DNA from: Valencia hispanica
Lineage: Eukaryota > Chordata > Actinopteri > Cyprinodontiformes > Valenciidae
Direction of reading: 5' to 3'
Assembly (NCBI GenBank): GCA_963556495.2
Contig: OY747713.1
Location: 36,398,961 to 36,462,960 of the forward strand
DNA length: 64,000 nucleotides
Position numbers and translations under genes: made by a program. Each line of letters begins with the position of its first letter. Within the stretch, counting starts at the first letter, position 1. The notes beneath the pieces were generated by a model that did not search any database, was not told the origin of the DNA, and saw nothing but the letters and a program-made list of their open reading frames with translations. Of the stretch, positions 48,226-58,356 are shown one piece after another.

Positions 48226-49679
48226 CATCAGAAACCAGCACTCAACACATAGGGTCAGTTAGCGACATCACCTAACCCCCACCCCCTGACAACATGAAGT
48301 CTAATGTTTTGCATTTATTACTCCCTTTACTTTATAAACATCTAGCTATGGTCATGTTGGTGTAACCTGGTGTATATAGTACCAAGCGTTTTCTAAAGAG
48401 GGTGTGGCTGTGGCAGTGTGGCGAAGCCTGATGTCAAACCATGACCATATCTTTGGCTCTAATTTCCACATACATTATCTGATCTGCACCAATACTTTAA
48501 CTATTTCTGTTGGTTTTTGCTAATATGCTAAATATTGCTGTTGGTTTGTGTTGATTTTTTTTTCACTAATAAGTGGTAGAGAAATATTAATGTTACTCCA
48601 TTTCAAAAATACATTTAAAATAGTCTTGACTTCTACCCAAACAAAATCATGACTGTGGATACAGACTAAAGACTTTTTAAATGTCCTGTACTTACTATAT
48701 TTAAAACTAAACCCTGAACTGTTGGACTTTGATGGAAGGGGATTGTAGTTCTACTAGAGAAATCAGACTTTAGCACATATTGGGCTTCTCCTGTCTGGGT
48801 CAAAGTTAAGTTTTAATGGAAACTGTAGGCCTCTCATTTACTCATTAATCCCATCTCACCATTAGGGGAATACAATGCCTTAAACAACCCGCAGCACTTG
48901 TTTGTGCCTCAAGTGTATTTTCTTCAAAAGAGGGCTGTTACTTCTCCACATATAATCCTAAAAAGACCTATATCCTATGATTTCTGCCAAGATTTGAGTT
49001 TTATAAAAATTTGCATCGATTGACATCAGTACCTGCGTCACCAGTGGACAATCTGATGTTTGTTCTCTCTCGGGGTGGGGTATTCTGGACAATATTGCAT
49101 CACTTATAATCTCTAATTTTCCAGGGTCACCCTGGGGACTCCTGCACTCACTCCCACCCACCACTTAGCAACAAAACAGATTTATTATCTTGTTTTGGGT
49201 CTGTAGATGACAACCATAAACACGGGGAGAACTGGGCCTCTGCTCTGAGTCATTGTCAGTAACCATGTTTGCAGACCTTTCAGTTTTGCCCTCAAAAAGC
49301 TTTTTAGTTGAAATGACAAATGATAAGTCCTGGAAAATTCCCCACAATCCCCTTATCAGGCTGAGAGAGAAAGAAAAGGAAAAGGGGAGCTAGAGAAAGA
49401 TAATAAAAAAAAAAGAGTGACACTTACTATTTTCATGCACAGCGGGTGCTGTTGGAGCTATGTTTAGCTCTGCGTTTTTGCACCCTCACAGGGGGACCTG
49501 AGGTCCAATCAGTCAGGTCTGTTTAGGACTGAGTTTGATTCACGTCAGGATAAAAGACTCCAAACGGTTTACTTCTGTGCAGAGTGTAGACACGACCTTG
49601 CATGAAACAAAGCTTGCTAAATTTGTTTACACTGAAAAGGGGGTCTGGTTCTCAATAACAATTTTTTTTTATATTCTTA
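48226..49679. other. Intron with a partial repeat copy
   Basis: 48375-48485 repeats the AGAGGGTGTGGCTGTGGCAG and TCTTTGGCTCTAATTTCCAC modules of 47610-47705. 48500-49679 has no recognised feature. Confidence 0.5.
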
Positions 49680-50890
49680 AAGATGCAAACCAATTAGCTT
49701 CCACACAGCCCTCAGCACAGAATCTAAGATGGCCTTGGTCAATAAAAGTGGTGATAGATTATAATGGGATTTTATCTGATTGGCCAACATAAAGTACCAC
49801 ATAGCTGTGTAATAAAAAGAGCACAAAATTATTAGAAATACAAAGTCTGAAGTCTCCCTTGCCAATGTATTCAACCCTCTTTAATCTAATGCTCCTAGAG
49901 AAATTCCAGTGAAACCAATTGCTATAAGAATATAAGCATCTTGAAGACTTGATAACACAACAGGCAGTTTAAAGCAGGATTAGTTTATAGCACAATATCC
50001 CAAACGTTTAGCATCTCACAGAGCTCTGTTCATTTTATCACCTGAAAATGAAAACAGTATGGCACATTAGTAAAAATTAAAACATGATTGCCCGCCTATA
50101 CCTACAGGCAAGGATAGCAATTAATCAGACAATAGGCTAAGAGGCCCATGGTAATTCTGGATAGGTTGCAGAAATCCACTTAGTAGGAGAATCGCCTGGC
50201 TTTAACTCCTGAAGTCCAAAATCTGGCCTTTATGGAAGTGCAGCAAAGAAAGCCATCATTACAAGAAAGCAATAAGAAGTATTGTCTGCAGTGTCCTACA
50301 ACCTATGGAGGGATACACAGGAAACGTGTGGGAAAAGATGCTCTGGTAAGTCGAGAGCAAAACCGAAGTGCCTACATACAAAATGCTACGTGTGGCAAAA
50401 AATTAACACTGCAGAACATACCATTCCCATGTTCAAGCAAGGTGGCAGCAGCATCATGTTGTGGGGATGCTGTTGTACAGCAAGGACAGGGAAGCTGGTC
50501 AGACAATCTGTTAGAGGCTGCAAAAGAGTTGAGAATGGGATAGAAGTTTTCCTTCCAGCAGTTCAATGACCCTACAGCCAGAGCTACCATGAAGTAGTTT
50601 AATATAGAGGGGGCTGAATTAATGGCTGATTTACCTCATCAAGTTTTGCAGAGACCTACTAGGGAACCATTTATATAACTTAGGTATGTTGAACGGGGGA
50701 ACATCTAAAACGTGCAGGTTACCAGTTCACATTGTCATTGTTAGAAAATAAATAGTATAATTTTTCTTCAAAGATATGCAAGACTTTTTCTTGGTGTATT
50801 TTATAAAATCTCAAAGACATACATTTTGGTTTGTGGTTGTGTATGGGAAAAAAATCTAAGGTTATGAAAAGTTTAGCATGGCACTGTATC
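49680..50890 (+). mobile_element. Tc1-like element, + orientation, decayed
   Basis: Left subterminal region GGGATTTTATCTGATTGGCC and AACATAAAGTACCAC. Internal relics: TCTCACAGAGCTCTGTTCAT, AAGAGGCCCATGGTAATTCT, TCTGGCCTTTATGGAAGTGC, GCTACGTGTGGCAAAAAATT and GGCAGCAGCATCATGTTGTG. The right end is TTAGCATGGCACTGTA at 50889. Multiple stops and frame breaks; same family as 7194, 10599, 13600 and 56090. Confidence 0.8.
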
Positions 50891-51639
50891 ACAAATTAGC
50901 CATAGCTTCCAAAGCCATTCAACACAACAATATGCAAGGCTTTCTTGTTTGTGGAGTTGCAGCCAGAACTTGGTTATGGAAGAAACACGTAGAACCTCAG
51001 TGATTCCTTGATTAGGACCTGTAGAATGGAAAATACTAGACCAAAACTGTATCCTGCTCCTCTTTAAATAAGTTTTTTTTTCTTCATTAAATAAGGGTTA
51101 AATATGAAAAGGGATAAGTCTGGAAAACATGTTTGACACCCATTATAGGGTTACATTTTTCATAATATTCAGACACAACTCCTGAAAGGTTTCATACTTT
51201 CTGCAAAAAGTGGAGTAAGAAATTTGACTATTTAGGAAGTGGTATATAGAGGACCATGTAGCTCTTGAGCACATAGAAACTACAGCTTAAACATCTCTAG
51301 ATGATTAATTCATCATTAAATTTCAGAGTAACCCAACTTTAACAGTGGTTTACACTCTTTTCCAGCTGCCTTTTTTATTCTGAAGCTGCTAGAATGAAGG
51401 AAGAGATGGTTAAAATGTGACCAGCAATAAACTTCCATTCACACATACCCACACACACACGGGTGTCATTACTCAGTTCATGGCTGCCACCCCCTCATTT
51501 GTATTCATTGGCTGTTGTGGAGCTGAGTTATGAGCTCTCTTACACTGAAAGGTTTAATATTAACCAAAGAGAAGGTGAGCTAAACCGAGCTCTCCTCATC
51601 TTGAGCGTAGCAGGTAGAATTTAGCTATGGAAATGTTGC
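50891..51639. other. Intron sequence, nothing recognised
   Basis: AT-rich, with a short CACACACACACGGGTG tract near 51450. No exon. Confidence 0.5.
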
Positions 51640-51880
51640 CTGTAAGGGGAGCCTGCACCCTGGACAGGTCGCCAGTCCATCGCAGGGCAACACAGAGACA
51701 TACAGGACAAACAACCATGCACACACACACTTATACCTAAGGGCAATGTAGAGAGACCAATTCACCTAACAGTCATGTTTTTGGAGAGTCCATGCAGAAA
51801 GACCCCAGGCCGGGATTCAAACCCAGGACCTTCTTGCTGCAAGGCAACAGTGCTACCAACTGTGCCATTGTGCAGCCAAA
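51640..51880 (+). repeat. Common teleost interspersed repeat
   Basis: Contains GCACCCTGGACAGGTCGCCA, GTCCATCGCAGGGCAACACA, GACCAATTCACCTAACAGTC, CCGGGATTCAAACCCAGGAC and CTTCTTGCTGCAAGGCAACA. It is the downstream half of the family whose upstream half is at 3296, 13390 and 53840. Confidence 0.85.
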
Positions 51881-52490
51881 AAGCTAAGGTATATGATTAA
51901 AACGAAAAGATTAGCCTTCCCATACAACATATAGTACAGTACTTACTGTAGTTTTTACTGTAGTTTTACATTTCTTTAAAATCAATACAGCAATCCTTTA
52001 AGTTTTCAGTTCTTTTAAAATGTTCCAGGAGACCATTACTTCCTTATTTCTCTAGGCAAGGGAAGGTGACCATCTTGGAATCCAAGATGGTCAACATCTG
52101 ATAAAAATTGGGATGATATCAATGCTGAAAACCAGTCCTGAGAACATCCCTTATTGCCATTCTACGAGCTACGTAGCTGGAGAAAAATTAAAACATGCAT
52201 TAACTATTTTAAAAATGAAACCCTTTGGTTATTAGTTTTTACCACCAGCCTTGAATTGACCTCATTCCTGATTATACCTCTGGCAGGATATGAAGTGAGA
52301 GCACTCTGCTTTTCCATGATAAAGTGGCCTCAATGGTAATTTGATACTCTCATGAAGACGATCACAAAGGCAGCATATGCCTTCTCTTTATATTCTACTC
52401 TTTGTTTGTCTCCATGAGCAGCAAATAGGGGGTGAGGTGAGGAAGCGACATGAGCTGATGCACCCCATGTGGTCAAGGAATTAAATTTTC

Positions 52491-52583
<93 letters not shown>

Positions 52584-53429
52584 AGCGTCAGTCTAAGGCT
52601 TGGTCAGCCCTCTGGGAGTCATATTTCACTTTTGGCAGCTCTCTGTTCATCATCAATACAGACTGGCCATGTGAATCTACAGTTAACAGCCTCATCTAAT
52701 GTCCTACTGCTTTTGCAGTCTCATACTGGTGGTTTAAGCATAGTGCGAGCTGATTTAGCACTCTGTAGGGGAGCGTGAAACTACATGGCCACGTTGAAGG
52801 AGTGATGCACAGTAGTTTGTGTTAACTAGCATCTGAAAGATAAGGTATGCTCTGCTCTGGCTGCACTGGGAGATTGGCCATGTAAACAAATTAACCATTT
52901 GGTAAAGTTTAATTGAAAAAGTTCAACTTTGTCAAATGAGATCAAATTTAATTTGAAGAGCTGTTCACTTTTAATCTTACTGTATTTTGTTGCTTTTGAA
53001 TGCTTGCCCTACTTATTGTTTTCTCAGTAGCCATGCTAACTGTTTTGATATATTGCCCTTGCAGGGATCATAAAATCTTTTCTATTCTTGATTGTTTAGC
53101 AGAGCATTTCATCCCACAAAAGCTCTAAAAGTTAGTTATATGACTTTTAAGTGGCATTTTGTTTAAATTAAAAGTAAACAAACCCTCCTAATGCTGTTCG
53201 CTTCAGGAACAGAACACAATGAAGCAATCTCTCCTTTCTGATATGGGCTCCACTTATATAACGCTTCACTTGAACCACAAAATTGCGATAGAAAAGGGGC
53301 AGCCTTACAGTAATAAAAGTGTTACTTTAAAGTTATATTTTTTTAATTTAAAATAGGATTGTCAAAGGCTTGAACAGAAGTGCAAAAATTATAACAACTG
53401 CTTGTTGTGGAGAAAGATATATAACAAGT
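51881..53429. other. Intron sequence with a palindrome and a microsatellite
   Basis: A perfect 27-bp palindrome lies at 52067-52093 and a long GT repeat at 52493-52581. No exon or other repeat recognised. Confidence 0.5.
52493..52581. repeat. (GT)n microsatellite
   Basis: About 89 bp of uninterrupted GT dinucleotide, the longest simple repeat in the window. The ORF across it is meaningless. Confidence 0.98.
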
Positions 53430-53760
53430 AAACGTCATGAACTGCATTTAAGGAGGACCCAAATGCAGCTTGTTTTGGGATAGCTGGGAAGAGGAGCAAG
53501 GAAAGACTGAGGATAGGAGAAAAATATAAACAAAACAGAAACACGAGGAACCCGAACCACAGTAGAAAGAAGAAAGCTAAGGAAACAGACATTACAAGGA
53601 GGAAAGAACAGATGAACAAATGAAGTAATTAGGGAAACAAAATGACAAAATCTAAGGAATAAAGCAACAACAAAATAAGCAAAACAGAAACACAGAAGAA
53701 CCTAACATCCAGACATAAACATAACCAAAACCATCCCCAAACCATGACAATAACAGAGTG
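53430..53760. repeat. A-rich dispersed repeat
   Basis: Begins near GAGGACCCAAATGCAGC, continues as an A-rich string with many AAACAGAAACACGAGGAAC-type units and ends CCAAACCATGACAATAACAG. This start/end layout matches a common fish repeat. The ORFs on the minus strand arise from the skewed composition. Confidence 0.55.
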
Positions 53761-53839
53761 AATGAAAATGATTGAACATCTGTATCCAATTTGTCTGTCA
53801 TTTGATTCACACGTACTGGTTTATTGAGATACGGTAAAT

Positions 53840-54010
53840 CCATCTATCATCTATACCCATCTATCCTCGCAGGGTCATGGGAGGCTGGTGCCTATCCCCT
53901 GCAGTTAATGGGGCGAAAAGTGTGGTACACCCTAACACCCTTACAGTCATGTTTTTAGACTTTGGGAGGGAGCCAGATTATCTGGAAAAAAAACATGCAT
54001 GCACCTGGGG
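53840..54010 (+). repeat. Common teleost interspersed repeat
   Basis: Contains TCTATACCCATCTATCCTCG, CAGGGTCATGGGAGGCTGGT, CTATCCCCTGCAGTTAATGG, GTACACCC and CTTACAGTCATGTTTTTAGA, then AACATGCAAACTCCATGC. Same family as 13390 and 51640. Confidence 0.8.
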
Positions 54011-54099
54011 AACATGCAAACTCCATGCATAATCACCCCCTGTTGTGCTTGCACAAACCATCGCCTCCTCCTTTCACAGTGGTTCTCTTCATCCTGATC

Positions 54100-54580
54100 C
54101 TCAATGCCCACTGTTCTGTTTGACACCTCTACTTTAGATTGTCCAGAATCCTGGGTCATCTCTCATGCTCTGCTCTCTTCCACTCAGCCCACATGTTTCC
54201 ATAAGGTGCAACTTTAGGGACTGAGAAATCCATGGAAGAAACTATGACGAAGAACCATTTCTGGTATTGTCTGGTCACATGTGTTGGATCATTATCTTTT
54301 TTGAAAAAGTCAATGATGACCCGTTTTCAGAATGCAACACAATTTTATTTTATATGTCCTGGTATTTAGGTTCGAGATGCAGAGTATCCTAACAAGGTTT
54401 CAAATGTTTTTTTAGAAGAGAAACAAGCCCACAGCATCACAGATCCTCCACCACACTTAACAGTGGAAATTAAGTACTTTCCGCTTTTTTCACATATTCA
54501 TGCGTTAGGCTAAAACGCACCTGGAGGGGGGATCTTCGTCCCATCTGAGCAAAACCCTGGGGTAAACAGAGAGTCAGATC
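54100..54580 (-). mobile_element. Decayed Tc1-like transposase remnant, minus orientation
   Basis: On the minus strand the sequence has TGTGATGCTGTGGGCTTGTT, the GGxGSVMVWGC-type block in decayed form. AATGATCCAACACATGTGAC (D-N-D-P-x-H region) and a following GGTTCTTCGTCATAG lie downstream. The frame is broken by several stops. No terminal repeats found. Confidence 0.55.
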
Positions 54581-56089
54581 ATTCTACTACAGTAAAATAT
54601 CATTCATTAACAGGCTTGGCAATATTTTTAGCTGTTGTGCTAATAAATAAGGCCAGGACTTTATGTTTGAATCTCAGATTTGTCTGAACTAAATTTGAGA
54701 AAAACAAAGCATTAGAGGTTAAAAACTTCATAACTGGAATGATCTAAAAAAAAAAAAACTATAAAAAGGTGTCTTTTGGTATACTTAACAAAAACAACTG
54801 CCTGGATAAACTAAAACACAGAAACAAATAATTTGCTATAATTTCCATCTCACACGATCTGTAAAAGCCAGCCATAAGTAGTTTAAATTGAGTTTATTAT
54901 CATGTGACCCAGCTGAACTTTTCAACATGAAAGAGAAGTCAATAAAGGAGAAAGTAAAGTCTGGTACTTGTCATTTATTTGAAATGTTGCTGCAATAAAA
55001 CTTTCATGGAGTTTTCGTGGCCTTAGACGTTTTATCGAGCATGTCGATTTCAGTGTTTAAACATTAATTGTCCTCATACAGACTGTTTGACTTGCTAACA
55101 ACTCGCTTCAGCCAAGCACCGGTGATTTATAGTTTTTTTCTTTTGCTCTTCCAGTTACTCCTGAAAAAAATACAAACTGGCTGACTTAACAGTGCTGGGG
55201 GTGGTATAAGCATATATTTACAGCTGGGCTGTCATCTGTAAATCTGCCCTATGGTAAGCCTCACTCACTCTGCTGTAATGTGCTTTTGGTAGCTCGTGCA
55301 AGGGAATGGTGGGTTTTGTTCAGTGAATCAAAGGCATGTAGCTCCCCTCTGCCCTCTCCTCCAGGAGCAGATGGTGTCTCAGTTGGCCCTCTTATGAATA
55401 TTGATAAAAGGGGTCTTGGTAAACAACAGGGGGGTACACCTGCTTGGGCCAGAAAACCCCCCAAAACTGGCACAAAAAGTAACAGGGTGGGGAAGGGGAT
55501 TTGTTTGTGTTTTTTTACTTTTTTTGTGTTGTTGGTTGTTTTTTTTTAAGCAAGGTTTGGACCGTACAGATCCACATCACAGTAAAAAAAAAAAAAAAAA
55601 TAGCTCTCCATATTGAATCATGAATTAAGAGAAGACTAGAGAAAAATATCAGGTGTGAAGGAGTGTAAGGTAAAGAGATGAGGTGAAGCAGAGTTAATCC
55701 TCTGGCAAAGCTCCAAGGATCAACGCTGCAATCCTGAATGTCTCGGCTTACTTCAACTCCACCTGGACTGAACCCCCGCTTTCACTTGAAGTCTATCAGT
55801 CCATCACTGGACCCCGGGGCGAGGAGAGAAGCTGTGCATCCCCACCCCGTCCCAGTGCCTGGAGTCTGGTGAATGGATGAGGACCCGGTCTTCCAGCTGG
55901 TGCCGGCCAGCCGTAGCCCCCTGCCTTGACATTTAATTGGGAAATACATATCCATTCAGAGGGCAAATGGACTAAAGGGTGGCTCATCCACCACTGAAAC
56001 ATTTCTGAGAATTAGCCTTTGTTTTGCAAAAAAAAAAAAAAACTCTGAATCCTTATTCAGATTTTCTTTCTCCAGTGTTGTATTTCAAG
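54581..56089. other. Intron, partly low-repeat sequence
   Basis: 55670-55990 is GC-richer and without repeat motif, so a candidate conserved element. A and T runs flank it (55583-55599, 56029-56041). The ORFs at 55261-55616 occur on both strands over the same bases and match nothing I know. Confidence 0.4.
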
Positions 56090-57265
56090 GCTAATACTGA
56101 AAACCCCTTTTCACATTTTGTCACATTAGAATCACAAACTTCAATGTGTTGTGTTGGGATTTCTTGCGGTAGACCAAGCTTTGTGGTGCATTACTGTGAA
56201 GTTAAAGGAAAATCATGATGAATTTTTACAGATAAAAAGTTGGAAAGTGAGGCATGGATATGTATTCAGTCCCTCTGACCCAGTACTTGTTACAGCTTTA
56301 AGTTTTTTTAGAGTACCAGATTTGTAAATCTAGAGACTAAAGTTGTTGCCCGTTCTGCTTTTGTCCGTCAGATGGGATGGAGTGTGTCTTTGAACATCAT
56401 TTTTCAAGTCTTGCCACAGATTTTTAATTTGATTTTAGTCTGGACTTTGAGTAAGCCAGGGGTATGCAACTTGTTGCTCCAGAACTGCAAGTGGTTCTTT
56501 GGACCTTCCTTTTAACTTTGGCTAATAATGATAAAGACAAATGTTTTTCAATGCAGATATAATAACAAACACAGATTTTAGCAGTTTTTTTTAATTTGCA
56601 TTAAAATTCCATAACAGAATGACACTAAAAGTACCAGCAATACTGTAGTAAATCTATTTTTCTTGTCTTAAGGTCAGAAACTGTGTGCTTTCTTTGTTTC
56701 ATTCTCCACAATGTCAATGTCCCATAGAAGAAAATGTCTAATCCTCGTTTTGCTAAAATTTTGTTTTTCTTTATTTGAAAACCTAAAAACAGAAATACAG
56801 TGGCATTTTTTTTAATGACAACAAATTTCCTGTAGTAGATGTTTATTAAAAAAGTTTTCAAAAGCTCATGGAACATTTGCGGCTCTAAACGAGTTTTATT
56901 TAGCTGGACTGAGGGCAAAAATGGTTCTTTAGTTTGTAAATGTTGCAGACCCTTTGACCAGGCCATTTCAAGACATTACTATGCTTTGATCCAAGTTATT
57001 CCACCGTACCCATGACTTTATATTTCGGGTTATTGTTCTGCTGGAAGGTGAACCACCTTCCACAGGTTTTCTTCCAGGATTGTTCTGTATTTGGCTCCAT
57101 CTTTTTAGATATTATATCAAAAAAAAATTTATAAAACAATTTATCACAGTTCTTCACAAATATGTGCTGCATAAAATCCTAATTAAAAAGCTCTCATGTT
57201 GGTGTTTCCAATGAGAAAAAGAGTGAAAAAGTTCAAGAGTTGTGATCAATTTAGCAAGGCGCTGT
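56090..57265 (-). mobile_element. Tc1-like element, minus orientation, interrupted
   Basis: Starts CCTTTTCACATTTTGTCACA and ATCACAAACTTCAATGTG, then TCAAGTCTTGCCACAGATTT and CTGGACTTTGAGTAAGCC. After an inserted element it resumes CTATGCTTTGATCCAAGTTA and TGTTCTGCTGGAAGGTGAAC. It ends near GTTCAAGAGTTG and TTAGCAAGGCGCTGTA at 57265. Same family as 7194. The transposase middle is lost. Confidence 0.8.
56457..56955. mobile_element. MITE inserted in the Tc1 element
   Basis: Begins CCAGGGGTATGCAACTTGTT and ends with the inverse, TAAATGTTGCAGACCCTTTG, with GGTTCTTTGG-type and GCGGCTCTAA motifs near the ends. This layout is a familiar fish hAT-like non-autonomous element. The Tc1 sequence continues on both sides, so insertion came after Tc1. 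The 113-codon minus-strand ORF inside shows no family resemblance. Confidence 0.7.
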
Positions 57266-58298
57266 ATTTTCTGCAGTTTGTCAGGGAATATTAGCAGCTG
57301 TACAGAAGCTTATCCCCAGACAGCACCATTACAGATGGGGAACTGAGACTGTGGCAGCTATTTATAACTCAAACTGGACCTCTGTCGGCGATAAGGCTCC
57401 ACGAAGGGCAGACAGGAGGAGAGAAGGATGTCAGATTGGAGGAACTGAAAGAGAGAGCCGTGGAGAAAGTGATGCAGAAGAGGAGAAAATAGTCGGTATA
57501 GTTAGGAGTTCTTCAGCTTTTCAGAGGACACAACCTCTACTGTGAAAGGAAGCCCTTGTAGCCCATTGCTTAATGAGACAGAGTCAGACAGATGCACTTT
57601 GCTGAAGGCCTCCATTAGGGAGACAACAATGACAGACAGGACTTCACAGCTCTTAATTGTATCAGTTATAATGGGATAAACCCAGACCATGTTACTCTCT
57701 AAAATTTAATTAGAAATAATAAGCAACATAAGTATTTTTTTTATATATTTTTGTATTCCCAAGCTCTAAAATGTATTCAGACGCATCCATGTTAGATGGG
57801 TTAAACCTTCTGTGGGTGGTGAGTGTTTGTACACACGCAACCCCACACGTGCCCGTCTACATTGTGAAAAGTGGGGGTGGCTGCCTCCCGAAAGCCAAAG
57901 TTTGACAGCCGACTTAAGCAGGGGGGGATTGAGAAGATGAGGGGGGGGTGGTCATCTTACAATGGAGAGAGAGGGGACTGCAATAAAGAGAGGCGATGCG
58001 AACCATCAGAAGGGGGAGGGGAGAAGCGGAGGGTATCAGACCCAGAGGATAAGGCAGCTGGGACGGGCAGCTTTGGCTGGGAGCTGATCTCATTGTGCAT
58101 TTGTCTCTTTCAAGACACTCTGCAGAAACAGCTATGGTAAACAGGAGCCAAGCTGCAGTCAGGGAAATTTTTTTTCTTCTTGTTCTTTTCTAGAATCTCA
58201 GCAAGTCAGACCATCTGGATATTCTCACTGAATTGAATTTAAAACTTTGATTTACCACCATATTTGGATTTTGTGAGTGCTATGGCGCCGGTGTAGGC
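57266..58298 (+). promoter_or_regulatory. nhsl3: Putative promoter and leader of nhsl3 exon B
   Basis: Lies directly before the MVVYLRKS exon. A MEF2-type motif (CTATTTATAA, 57358-57367) is present. 57890-58040 is purine-rich with several G runs. A five-codon upstream ORF (ATG GCG CCG GTG TAG, 58282-58296) ends two bases before the exon B start. The transcription start is not visible. Function as a promoter is inferred from position. Confidence 0.35.
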
Positions 58299-58356
58299 AT
58301 GGTTGTCTACTTGAGGAAGAGCATCCACTCTCTGCTGTCTGTCTTCAAGAAGAAGG
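58299..58356 (+). CDS. nhsl3: NHS-like protein 3, alternative first coding exon B
   Basis: Encodes 19 codons plus one base: MVVYLRKSIHSLLSVFKKK. This is the fish form of the short N-terminus I know from mammalian KIAA1522/NHSL3 and NHSL1 (MVVF... with ...LFKKK at the end). The donor, AAG|GTGAGG, leaves phase 1 as in exons A and C and fits exon 2, giving FKKK-A-G-P-K. The start context is strong (G at -3 and +4). The peptide is an amphipathic, basic segment; membrane contact is plausible but inferred. It lies only 2.9 kb before exon 2, so its promoter is independent of the one 42 kb upstream. Confidence 0.87.

Noticed and set aside
52497..52778. ORF starting with a Cys-Val repeat
   Set aside because: Translation of the GT microsatellite.
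57871..58140. 89-codon ORF just before exon B
   Set aside because: Basic, low-complexity reading of a purine-rich tract. It stops before exon B and is not in line with any NHS-family start.
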